Of a stretch of DNA of 64,000 nucleotides, positions 43,262-52,715 are shown piece by piece. The notes below the pieces were generated by a model. That model was not told the DNA's origin, searched no databases, and worked only from the letters and a program-made list of their open reading frames with translations. The position numbers were made by a program, and so were the translations under genes. The stretch's first letter is position 1; each line of letters starts with the position of its first letter. The stretch comes from Prorocentrum cordatum. Lineage: Eukaryota; Sar; Dinophyceae; Prorocentrales; Prorocentraceae. The stretch covers positions 674,426-738,425 of the forward strand of contig CAUYUJ010016138.1 of assembly GCA_963575745.1 (NCBI GenBank). Direction: 5' to 3'.

Positions 43262-45412
43262 ATGTCTGGTGACGCCCCGTGGGGGCGCCCAGAAGCTCTC
43301 GCTGATCATCTCGTGGGCGGCAGCCCGTTCCGCCAGCGACGGGTCGGTTTCTTGGACATCATGGCTGAGCTGGGCGCCGACGTCTACCCAGCGCGCCCTC
43401 GCGCCGTCGATGTTGAATGCCACGGGCGCGCCGTCGATGCTCCGCGCCGCGATTATGCCGCCCATGTTGCCCCAGAGCCTGTTGAGGCTGCATGCCGCGG
43501 ACGCGCCATCGATGCTGCAAGCCACGAGTGTGCCGCCGATGGTGTCGCCGAGCCTGTCGATGCTGCAAGCCGCGGACGTGCCGTCGGTGCTGATGGCCAC
43601 GATTGTGCCGTTGATCCTGGCGCCGTTGAGCTCGTCAGCGCTGCAAGCCGTGGACGCGCCGTCGGCGCTGGCAGCCGCGATTGCGCCGTTGCCCCTGGTG
43701 TCGCTGAGCCCGAGGGCGCTGCAAGGCATGGGCTTGCCGTCGACGCTGCTCTCGCCGAGCCCGTCGACGCCGACAGCCGCGGTCGCGCGAGGTCAGCGAC
43801 GGGTTCAGCCAGCGGCGCTATCTGCAGGTCATCTGCTCTGGCGGCTGGCGGGAGGAACAGGAGCAGGAGTCGCAGGCGCAGGAGAGGAGCAGGAGTCGGC
43901 GATGCGAGCCCCGCGAGGCATGTAGCCCCGCAGGCAGTGCCGTCGCTGGCGGTGGGATCACCTGCGAATCCAGTGCCAGCGCGGACGGTGCGATCACTCG
44001 CCGATTCAGTGCCAACGCTGGCGGTGCCTGTCGCCCCTCAGTCCTCCCAGAGGCCACGCCGGCCTTGGCTGGCAGCAGGGATGCTTGGCCGCCGAGTTGA
44101 TGATGGCGACGGCAGTGGTTCAGACAGCCCCGGTGGTGGCCCCGACCGTCTCGCCCTGGCGTGGGAATCGGCGCTGGAGGATGCGTTGGATGTGATGCGC
44201 CGTTCTGCTGAGAAATACCGTGAGATTTCAATATATGGCGGATCCCCGCTCTTGAGCGACCTCCTCGTTAATATATCGCGGGCTGAGCTGCAGCGGCGCG
44301 TCGGCGCCGCAGTTCGCCGCGCCGCTTCTGGGCCAGGAGGGCGGGCGTACATCGGTTCCACTTCCTGCCCGATGTGGCGCTGGGAGGGGGGGATCTACTG
44401 GGGCGAATCCAGCGACGTCTCCGCGCCGGCCACGACCCCCGAGCACATGCCAGGCCACCGACTCCAATGGGGTCAGATGCTCGTGTTGGGGTCGTGGCCG
44501 GATGCGGAGACGAAGGAGCTGGAGCCTGTCGCCATCTCTGCTGGGCGCCACGCTGCAGAGGATTTGGGCGATGAGGATCGGGGGGAGGACAAGCGACACC
44601 ACCGCCAAGAGGGCCCCCCCCCCCCTCCAGCGAGGAGGTCCACGATGCTTCCCCATGGTGGACCGCGCCGCCAGATGTACCCCCCCCCGGCTTCTCGCCC
44701 TGGCGGCGGCGGTGTAATTTTTCCTCGCCCCTCACATATAAATGCGAATGAGGCAGATGACGCCCGCGGCTTCCATGTCAGGGCCACGCCCGCGTATGCA
44801 TTCCTCTATGTATGTTCTGGACTGCCACAGAGATCACATGCCTCCTCCTGCTCCTGCTGCTGCTCCTCCCTGCTCCTCCTCCTTCCTGCGTGCCCGCTGC
44901 TCCGCTGCTCCTCCCGCCTCCTGCTCCTGCTGCTGCTCCTCCCTGCTGCCCCCCCCTCCTGCGGGTCCAGCCCGTGCTCTGCTGCTGCCTCTGAGGCACT
45001 TCGTCCCCGTATGCGGGGCTTAGCGACGCAGAGCGGCAGAGCAAGCATCAGCAAGCTGGCAGGCACGAACGAATTGGAAGAACGCAACGAGGAGGGTGGG
45101 CGCAAGCGAGGGGAAGAACACGAGTGGGAACGCAGGAACGACGACCACGAAGCAACGGAGGGAAACATATGGGAAAAGGGGACCGGGCAACGTTGCATTT
45201 CACTACCCCACCCCCCCGTATCGGATTCGCTGTTTTTGCAAAGTCTTTTCAATTTTGCGCGAGCCCGTGCTATGTGCATTGCTACGAGCGCCGCATGTTC
45301 CTTGGGGCGCTATCATTTGTTTTTTTTTCGTGTAGGGCGCGGTCGAGACGCGAAAACTGTTGCGTTGGCGGCTGCGGGTTGCCCGTCGGAACGTGTATCC
45401 TCGCTCAAGTGA
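43262..45412 (+). CDS. Retrogene: repeat-rich protein with a GIY-YIG-like segment
   Basis: The frame is open for 716 codons from the first ATG after the relict leader, with no intron needed. Residues 55-160 hold four 25-26-residue repeats (GRAVDA, GRAIDA, GRAVGA and GRAVGA starts; AEPVDAASR-like ends). A basic stretch RNRSRSRRRRRGAG follows near residue 200. Around residue 362, RAYIGSTSCPMWRW, then GHRLQWGQMLVLGSW and ETKELEPVAIS, resemble the YIG, Arg and metal-binding Glu positions of GIY-YIG nucleases, but the GIY half-motif is absent. After about residue 510 (44790 on) the frame becomes Cys/Leu-rich low complexity and then Glu/Arg-rich; the natural end may be earlier, at an unseen splice or frameshift. 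Nuclease activity is inference. Confidence 0.55.
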   Translation: MSGDAPWGRPEALADHLVGGSPFRQRRVGFLDIMAELGADVYPARPRAVDVECHGRAVDAPRRDYAAHVAPEPVEAACRGRAIDAASHECAADGVAEPVDAASRGRAVGADGHDCAVDPGAVELVSAASRGRAVGAGSRDCAVAPGVAEPEGAARHGLAVDAALAEPVDADSRGRARSATGSASGAICRSSALAAGGRNRSRSRRRRRGAGVGDASPARHVAPQAVPSLAVGSPANPVPARTVRSLADSVPTLAVPVAPQSSQRPRRPWLAAGMLGRRVDDGDGSGSDSPGGGPDRLALAWESALEDALDVMRRSAEKYREISIYGGSPLLSDLLVNISRAELQRRVGAAVRRAASGPGGRAYIGSTSCPMWRWEGGIYWGESSDVSAPATTPEHMPGHRLQWGQMLVLGSWPDAETKELEPVAISAGRHAAEDLGDEDRGEDKRHHRQEGPPPPPARRSTMLPHGGPRRQMYPPPASRPGGGGVIFPRPSHINANEADDARGFHVRATPAYAFLYVCSGLPQRSHASSCSCCCSSLLLLLPACPLLRCSSRLLLLLLLLPAAPPSCGSSPCSAAASEALRPRMRGLATQSGRASISKLAGTNELEERNEEGGRKRGEEHEWERRNDDHEATEGNIWEKGTGQRCISLPHPPVSDSLFLQSLFNFARARAMCIATSAACSLGRYHLFFFRVGRGRDAKTVALAAAGCPSERVSSLK

Positions 45413-45752
45413 ATGTCGCTTATGTGTGTCAATTTCTGTTCTGCGCGCGAAGATTTGGCCGATTGGTTGGATTTCGCCATTCTTCGGTGGGCGAGTAGTT
45501 GTTTTTCGCAGGCGTGTTTTGCCGTGGTTCCCGAGCGCAGGGGGCGTTTTCAGCTTCGGCCGATCGGTTTTCTCAGTTGGCGAAAAGTTTACCCTGCCCC
45601 CGCGCCGTGAAAGTCGAACAGGGAACCAGCGTGGGCCAAAATGCGGCACACATCACAAGTTCAGATCCCTTTGAACATCGATTTCACAGTGGTTCAGAAC
45701 CCTTGAACCACCCTGACGGGCCCTTCACCCCCGCTTAACAGGCTCTTAACAG
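45413..45752. other. Spacer before the Lys/Gly-rich exon
   Basis: No motif; it ends in CTCTTAACAG, a plausible splice acceptor. Confidence 0.4.
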
Positions 45753-46291
45753 ACGCCGAGGAGTTCGCCGAGGAGGCTGCTCCGATCATGCGGCCGGTGC
45801 CGCCTGCTGTGCCGCCGCCAGGGTTCGAGCCGCGGGGCCCCGCGGTCGAGGAGGCTGCAGGCCCTAGGGCGCCCAGCACGCCGCCGAAGGCGCGGCCGAA
45901 GTCGCGCGCCGCCCCGCGCGGCAAGGGCGGCAGCGACGGCCCACCTTGCAAGGGCAAGGGCAAGGACAAGGACAAGGACAACTTCGGCTGCTCCAGCGGC
46001 AGCGGCGGCCCACCTTGCGGCAAGGGCAAGGGCAAGGACAAGGGCGGCGGCGGCCCACCTTGCAAGGGCAAGGGCAAGGACAAGGGCAAGGGTGGCAAGG
46101 GCAAGCTTGTCCGCGACGGGGATCAGCAGCGGCGTGGCGGCTGGTTCAATCGGGCGCAGCAGCTCTGCGAGCTGTTGCTGCAGGGCGAGTGCGCCGACGC
46201 GGCCGCCCTCGCGGAGGAGTTCTACGCTGGGCCTGCACAGGTCTGGGTCGGCGCCGAGTTGGCCTGCGTCGACGACGCGCAGGATCCATAG
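45753..46291 (+). CDS. Lys/Gly/Asp-rich protein, C-terminal exon
   Basis: After the acceptor-like CTCTTAACAG the frame reads DAEEFAEEAAPIMRPVPP and stays open to TAG at 46289. Three copies of a GGPPCKGKGKDKDK-type unit (about residues 50-110 of the exon) form a low-complexity basic-acidic linker. The tail WFNRAQQLCELLLQGECADA is helical and balanced in composition. Lys/Gly repeats of this kind are common in predicted dinoflagellate proteins. Function unknown; it could be the last exon of a gene whose earlier exons are not recognised, possibly the retrogene just upstream. An internal ATG at 45788 could also start it. Confidence 0.45.
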
Positions 46292-46440
46292 GCGCTGCAG
46301 GCGCTCACCGCGCTATGCAGCGCCTGCGCTGGCCGCTGAGGAGGCCCGCGCGCTATGCGGCGCCTGCGCCGAGGAGGCCCGTGCGCTATGCAGCGCCTGC
46401 GCCATGCGGGCGCCACGTGAGAGCTGCGGCGCGGCCGCGG
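46292..46440 (+). repeat. Tandem 42-45-bp repeat
   Basis: GAGGAGGCCCG-GCGCTATGC and GCGCCTGCGCC recur three times. One frame reads EEARALCGACAEEARALCSACA, so it could once have been coding. Confidence 0.6.
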
Positions 46441-47150
46441 AGCATTCCACTACTGGTGGGCGACGGAATGGGACGGTAACGCAGCAGAGGTAGACAGGGG
46501 GAGAGGGGGGACTATAGTAGAGGTAGACAGGGGGAGACGTGAGATACATAGGAAATGCGAGGGGAACGATGGAGACGCAGCGCGGGGGGGAGTGAAGACA
46601 CATTGGAGAGAGACGGTAGACAGGATGCCCGCAGCAGCGGGCATCCACTCTCCCGTGAGCGAGGGGGACAGCGAACGCATAGTGAGAGGATACATGCTGT
46701 AGCAACCCAACATGTAAGATCAATGGGAGCAATGGGGGGTGGATTGGATCAGTTCGCGAGCATAGCTGACGCCGACGCACGCATGTGCTTAGGCCAAGTT
46801 ATCTTTCGCGCGCCAGATCGCGTGGTGCGCCCGCGCTGTCGCCCAAAAAGGCGCCCCGATATCCTCATCACAGCTATCTGCCATCGTCGACGTTCACATC
46901 CTGGTCCGCTGACATTTTTTCGTCTGGAATGATGTGCCAGGGGTCGGCCTTGGATTGGCCAGGAAAGTTTGGGGGCACTTGGGAGGGTCCTGGGCACTTC
47001 AGATGGCAAACCGTCTCGCATCGCATCGCCCTTCGCCACTCCCCCTGCTCCCCTTCAGCACAGTTCGTTGCGCCGCCGAGTAGCTCCCCCCATGGCCCCC
47101 TGGCAGCCTCACCAGCTCCCATCAGCCTTGTCCTCAGCAGTCTCGAGCCA
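46440..47150. other. No recognised gene; one perfect hairpin
   Basis: GGATGCCCGC (46623-46632) and GCGGGCATCC (46637-46646) form a perfect 10-bp hairpin with loop AGCA. GTAGACAGGGGGAGA is repeated at 46491 and 46519. Nothing else assignable. Confidence 0.5.
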
Positions 47151-47260
47151 TCGCGACGCTGCTGCAGCAGCGCCGCGAGCGTAAATCTTTGCAGTTGACA
47201 GCGGCTTCGACATCGTCAACCTCGTCGCGACGCTGCTGCAGCAGCGCCGCGCGATGTACT
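47150..47260 (+). repeat. Duplicated CTGCAG-centred palindrome with flank
   Basis: CGCGACGCTGCTGCAGCAGC plus GCCGCG occurs at about 47153 and again at about 47226. The core GCTGCTGCAGCAGC is a 14-bp palindrome. Confidence 0.8.
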
Positions 47261-47466
47261 TCGCGCGTCTCTTAGCTTCACTCCCACATCGAAATCAACA
47301 GTGTGGGCAGTGTTCTGGGACTGCGTGGGTGGGCGTTGGGGTGGGCTGGAGTGCTGGATGTTGGCATCAGGATGGCTGATCTGAGGTCGAACGGGAGCTT
47401 CGGGTGAAGCGATCTGAGAGCGTCGGTGCCCCTCTGCAGAGGTGATGCTGTCTGACAGCGGCGCGT

Positions 47467-47610
47467 CTGTTCAATAGCCCCCCTCTATTGAACAGCCACG
47501 CCCGTGTCTGTTCACTAGCCCCCTCTATTGAACATGCCATGTTCAATAGCCCCCTCTATTGAACAGCCACGCCCGTGTCTGTTCAATAGCCCCCTCTATT
47601 GAACAGACAC
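47467..47610 (+). repeat. Four tandem hairpins TGTTCAATAG/CTATTGAACA
   Basis: CTGTTCAATAG, a C5-7T loop and CTATTGAACAG form four successive stems at about 47467-47495, 47508-47534, 47539-47565 and 47577-47607. The second has CACTAG for CAATAG in one arm; the last has 13-bp arms. CCACGCCCGTGT separates stems 1-2 and 3-4. Confidence 0.9.
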
Positions 47611-47619
47611 GCCTCTGTC

Positions 47620-48210
47620 GATGTCCCAGCTGCCTTCGAGGCTCCCAGATCGCTTCGGTATTTGCTCCTGATCACACTTCGCGCATCTCCTGAATCCGTC
47701 CCGCGCCCTCCTCGGACACCTTCCGTGTCCCTCCTGTGTCTGCCCGCCCGCCCGCTCCCGAGCTCCCGTGTATACCTATCCGTCTCCCGTGTCTCTCCCG
47801 CGTCTCTCCCGTGCCCCTTCCGTGTCTCCACCTGCCTTCCGTGCGCTCCCGCCCGTGTCCCTCCGTGCCGCTCCCGCGTCAGCCCGCCCGCTCGCCCCCG
47901 AACTCCCGTGCCCCTCCCGTGTCTCTTCCGTCCCCCCCCCCCCCCCTCCCCGTGTTTCTCCCATGTCCCTCCCGCCCCTCCGTGTCTTTCGCACCGTCCC
48001 TTCCGTGTTCCCCAAATGATCATGCATCTCCCCCCGTGTCCTGCCCGCCCGCCCGCCCGCGCTCGTGTCCTTCCCTCCCGTGTCTCCTCGCATCTCCCCC
48101 CGCCCCCCCCCCCCCCCTCGTGTCCCTCATTATCTCCCTCCTCTCCTTTCCATCACTCTATATCTCTCTCCCTATTGCCCACTACCATGCGTTCCATCAT
48201 GGTGCGCATG
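47620..48210 (+). repeat. CTCCCGTGTC-rich degenerate repeat
   Basis: TCCCGTGTC and CCCGCCCG words recur every 10-25 bases between about 47715 and 48125, with a C run at 48106-48117. The long Pro/Ser/Arg frames are compositional. Confidence 0.75.
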
Positions 48211-48442
48211 CATAGCGCTGCAGCGCTTCATGTTACTTTGTGACGATGATTTCTGCTGAGCGCTGCAGCGCTCACGTGTTTTCCTTAATTGCATGCGATC
48301 GTTGCGCTGCAGCGCATCTGTACTGTTGTGGCCTCTCTTCCACCTCAGCAGCCGAGTGCTTCAGCTCTCGCAGTGTGGGGGGCCCTCCCTCGCGCTTCCC
48401 CTCGGAGCGTCCGCGCACCCCCTCGCCCTCGCGGAGGGCATC

Positions 48443-50297
48443 ATGTCTGCCGCGGCTGCGGCCACACCCATCAACCACATCCTGGATAACCTGGACAGCT
48501 GCGACGCTTTCTTCGCATCGCAGATCGGCGTCATCGCCGCCGACGCGATGGCGCAGAGCCAGTCAGCCTTGTCCATGAGCGTGCAGCTGCAGCTTCACAA
48601 CTTGGGGACGATCGGGGCTGCCCAAGCAGCTACCCTGCAGAATCGCATCACCGCGTCGGGCTTCGCGGACAGCCACAAGGCGCGCCTCAGCGCCGCGCTG
48701 GCCGCGCGCGTGGGCACGGCGACGCCCGCGCTCCAGATGCGCGTGCAGACGCTCGCGTCAGGGCGGTGCTATCCATCGTGCTTTGCACATCGGACCGCCG
48801 ATTTGTTATTCACATGCATGTTTTAACTGTTTTTTGTAATGTATGTATGTGAGCATGTTCATGTTTCAAATGTACTTATGTTATCATGCTTCAGCATGCC
48901 TGCGTCGATTCGTCGGCTGGTGGACTTTACTAAGCAGGACTGGGGTTTATTTCGCGACCCCAACCAGAGCATCGTCGCGAAGGTGCGCGCGTTGATCAAA
49001 CGTTGCGGTGCCATCGGCTTGACGGTTCCGAGCGAGAACGCGCTGAAAGAGTTGGCGGCGTTGATGGCGTGCGCCCATCTTCCAGACGCAAACCCTGGGC
49101 AGCTCTACGGGATCGTGACTGAGATGAAGGTTTGGGAATTCGGCGGGAACGCCTAACGCAGACGCATCGCATCGCACTGGCTGCAGCCAATGCGATGCGG
49201 CGCGTCAGCGTTAGGGTTTCCCGACGAGTCGCCCTTTACAGGGTCAGTTCTTGGCGAGCCGCAGGGGCGCGACGGGGCAAGCGGCGACAGTGACTTGGAA
49301 TTTCCCAGCAGATCCTCGGCAGCTCCCTCAGCACATCTTCGACGCGGCGTACACCGATGCGGACCCGCCGATCGATGTGACGCGCGACCTCGCCAACGTG
49401 GCATCGCATCTACGAGGCTGCTGCCACCCCGTCATGCGCTGCAGCGCTGATTGTTCTGGATGTCTTGGGTGCTTCGGTGAGCTTGGTCCTCTAGGTCTAC
49501 CTCGCATAGAGCATGATAGGTTCCATGCTACGCGTGCGCCGCTGAAGCGGCCTGCGGGTCTCAACGCCATCAAGGCTCGCGTGCCTCTCAGGCTGACCAA
49601 CAAGGGCTTGCGGGCTGCCACCCCGCCGCATCAGCCGAGCACTGCCATTGCGCCATGGGCGCCATCGGGGTCACCCTCCGTGCCGCCTGCAGCACCAGTG
49701 CAACCCATGGACGCGATGGCCGTGATGCAGCAAATGCTGGCAGCGTTTGCGCCGCCGCCATCGCCGCCCAACGAGCTGCAGCTGCAGCTCTTCCCGCGCC
49801 GCCCTGCGGCGCCCAAGGCGAGCCCCCCCGCGAGCCCCCCCGCGATTGGTGATTCGCCAGCTGGGCCAGCATTGCCAGCGGCGGCGCCAGATGCTGCTGC
49901 AGCAGTGCCACCGCCGCCAAACGAAGATGCTGCTGCAGCAGCAGACGGAGACGAAGATGCTGTGCTGCAGGCGATCGAGACCTTGGCTGCGGGCAGCGCG
50001 AAAGGCGAGCTGCCTCGCAAGGGCAGGGGCAAGGGCAAGAAGGGCAAGAGCAAGAGCGCGAGCAAGGGCAAGAGCAAGACAGGCGCTGGCAAGGGCAAGA
50101 CGGCGGCCAAGGGCACGGCCAAACCGAAGGCCAAGAGCAAAGGGAAGGCCAAAGCCAAGGCCAAGCCCAAGGCCAAGGGCAAAGCGGCAGCCACGCGGGG
50201 CCAAATGGCACTCGGGTGCAGCAAATGCCGCTACCGGCCGAATGGCCGCGGCACGTGCCGCGACCCGAACTTCACTGGCCGTCGCGGCAAGCCGTGA
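48443..50297 (+). CDS. Gene A: multi-exon dinoflagellate family protein with C-terminal Cys motif
   Basis: Exon 1 (48443-48765) reads MSAAAAATPINHILDNL and SALSMSVQLQLHNLGTIGAA. A GT-AG intron (48766-48894) joins in phase to exon 2 (from 48895: RRLVDFTKQDWGLFRDPNQ, IGLTVPSENALKELAALM). A second intron lies between GTGACT copies at 49115-49120 and 49290-49295 and joins in frame to VTWNFPADPRQLPQHIFDAAY. A third, near 49425-49555, holds a GCGCTGCAGCGC, and the last exon runs to TGA at 50295. That exon has an Ala/Pro-rich region, a KGKSK/KAKAK basic tract and ends LGCSKCRYRPNGRGTCRDPN, a CxxC...C motif I remember at the end of related dinoflagellate proteins. Function unknown. It lies directly upstream of gene B and shares its palindromes. 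Confidence 0.6.
48766..48894 (+). other. Gene A intron 1 (GT-AG)
   Basis: Begins GTGCTATCC and ends ATGCTTCAG; it is T-rich unlike its exons and holds no CTGCAG palindrome. Splicing rebuilds one Arg codon and keeps the frame (phase 2). Confidence 0.65.
49115..49295 (+). other. Gene A intron 2: direct-repeat-flanked, with a 64-bp palindrome
   Basis: GTGACT at both ends gives the same in-frame join wherever within the repeat the cut is placed, and one placement ends ACAG. The intron interior contains the 64-bp near-palindrome. A direct repeat plus inverted repeat inside an intron is the mark of an intron that arrived as a DNA element (introner). An alternative donor is AAG/GTTTGG at 49130, but it does not give an open join. 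Confidence 0.5.
49152..49215. repeat. 64-bp near-palindrome centred on CTGCAG
   Basis: Left arm 49152-49183 (CCTAACGCAGACGC...TGGCTG) and the reverse complement of 49184-49215 agree at 28 of 32 positions without gaps. The centre is CTG|CAG. Confidence 0.95.
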
Positions 50298-51362
50298 GCG
50301 CGCAACGGGCACTGTCGGCATATGGAGGTGAGGATGAGGATTATGAGGATGAGGAGGAGGATGGGGAGGACGATGAGGAGGGTGAGCATGTGGAGGAGAA
50401 GGAACGAGGAGGATGGTGAGGATTAGTGCGGGGTTGGATGGAACGCTGGCCGATGATACGAACGGTAGTGGCGATGGTCTTGCCTGGCGGTCGCGCGGCT
50501 CGCACGGACGACGAGGAGGATGAAAGTCAAATATGCTGACGGGTTCTCTTGGATGCGGGCGCTGCAGCGCTGGCGCCTTTGTGTTCAACGTTTGCATCGC
50601 CATCGTGATCACGATGCAGCGCTGCAGCGCTCGCTTTCCTGGATGGTGGCGTAGATATTGCGTGATTTTGTGTTCCGATGCAGCGCTGCAGCGCCTGTCA
50701 GACTTGTGGTGCCGTTGTAGCGTTGGCGCGTTTGTGAGTGTGCAGTTGCAGCCGTGGTGTCCATGTATTGCGTGACGTGCTCGTCTTGAGTGCCAGTCGT
50801 TTCTCGTCGATACGCGCTGCAGCGCCATCATTCGTGATGTCGAGCGTTTGTCTCCCGCATGGTTGTTGCCAAGTCACGCGCTGCAGCGCTGTGATTCGCT
50901 CATGTTGCGCGTTGCCGATGGCATGCCCTCCTCCCCCTCCTCCTCCTCCTCCTCCTCCTCACTCGGCTCGCGCGTCGCAGCCGCCATCGTTCGCTGCAGC
51001 GGGTGCTGGCAACGGACCTCCTCCGCCTCCTCATTGGGCTCGCAATGGCGGCGCGCCGCTGCGACAGGCCGTTCGAAGCGCAAGCGCGCGCCGACCGTTG
51101 CGACGAGTTGTGCGAGGCGCGCGCGAGAGCGACGGCGACTGCTAAAGCAGAGGACAGCGGAGAAGCAGGTGCAGATCCGCACCGCGGAGCTGCAGGTGGA
51201 TGAGGAGGCGGATGAGAAGGAGGGCGATGGGATTCATGAGTGGAGTGGCAGGCTACTCCCCCGCTGCAGCGGGGGAGAAGGACGAGAGGGGGGAGGATCA
51301 GGAGGAGGTGGAAGGCGATGATATGGGAGGATGAGGAGTATGAGTAGCAGGGTCGGGGTCAG
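50298..51362. other. Spacer between genes A and B
   Basis: Holds GAGGA tracts (50335-50410), six CTGCAG palindromes and a CTC run (50930-50960). A plus frame around 51045-51205 reads RARERRRLLKQRT and AEKQVQIRTAELQV, coiled-coil-like, and could be an early exon of gene B. Confidence 0.45.
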
Positions 51363-52651
51363 ATGGACATCGCCGCTTCGGACGTGGCCAAGCAGAAACT
51401 CAACGAGGCGTTGACCTCGCTGCGGAACGCCAAGGAGATGAAGGTGACCTGAGTGAGGTCGGCCTCGGCGACCGCCTGCTGAAGCATGCCGGTTCGATTG
51501 ATTGGTAAAGGCTGGATGGGGGCGTGGTTGAGCGTGTTGTTTGAGTTGCGCTGCAGCGCTTCTCCGTGGGCCACGGTTGAAAGTTTGCGCGCGGATCATG
51601 ATGTGTTAATGTGTTGCGCTGCAGCGCAGTTTCGCTTGCAGTTTCTCGTTGGATGGTGATGTGGCGGATGATGAGGGCGAGTGATATTGATGCTGTCGAT
51701 GATGAAGGTGATGGTGGCGGGGGGGATGAAGGGGCGGGAGACGGACGATGAGGGGGATGGGTAGGTTGAGGAGGAGGATGGGGAGGATGAGGGGGCGCAT
51801 GAGGAGGAGGAGGAGGAGGAGGAGGAGGAGGAGGAGGAGGTAGGAAGGGGGAGGAAGAGGAGGAGGACGAGGGGGATGACGAGCAGGGTGGAGGAGGAGG
51901 AGGAGGAGGACGTTCGCGCTGCAGCGCGTCAGATTGTCATCATTGAACGTTAGCGGCGCTGTAGCGCCGTGTGCTCCCAGACTGTTGCTTGGCAGTTGGC
52001 GCTGCAGCGCGCATTTGGTTGCTCTCCACGCGATGCAGCCGCATTTCCATCCGTGGTCGCCGTGGCCCCTAGCGGAGGGGGCCCTCCGCGCGCGCGCAGC
52101 GACTGAGGCAAGCCTGCCTCGGGAACGCGCGCGATGGCGGCAGAGGGCGACCGCCCAGCGAAGCTGCGGCGGCTGTCCCGCCTTCGCGCGGAACTGCCAT
52201 TCATGCATTGCAATGCGATGGCGCAATTCCTGGCGTCCGTTAAGCGAGACGGAATCCCCGAATTGGGATCCCGACGCCAGGATATCAGAGACGCTCGGGA
52301 GCTCATGGTCGGTGAGAACACGCCGCGCGGCAAGCTCCACCAGAACATGCTAGTCGGGCAGCGCGCGGTGGAGATCTGCAGTCCAGCAGCAATGCTGTGG
52401 CATTGCAGCGCCCTCCCCGCGATGCAGCCTCTGTGGCAGCGGGCGCTGGAGCTGCCACGCCCGTGGCGCATCGTCATTTACGGCGATGAAATAGGCGCTG
52501 GCACGCGCTGGCGCACGTGCAGAACCGCAAGTCCTGGGGCATCTACTGGACGATCGCGGAATTCGGCCCGCAGGCGCTTTCGACGGGGGACTTTCGCGAT
52601 GGCGTTGCTGCAGCAATGATATACGCGGGGGGGGGAGGGGGGTAGAGAGAG

Positions 52652-52715
<64 letters not shown>

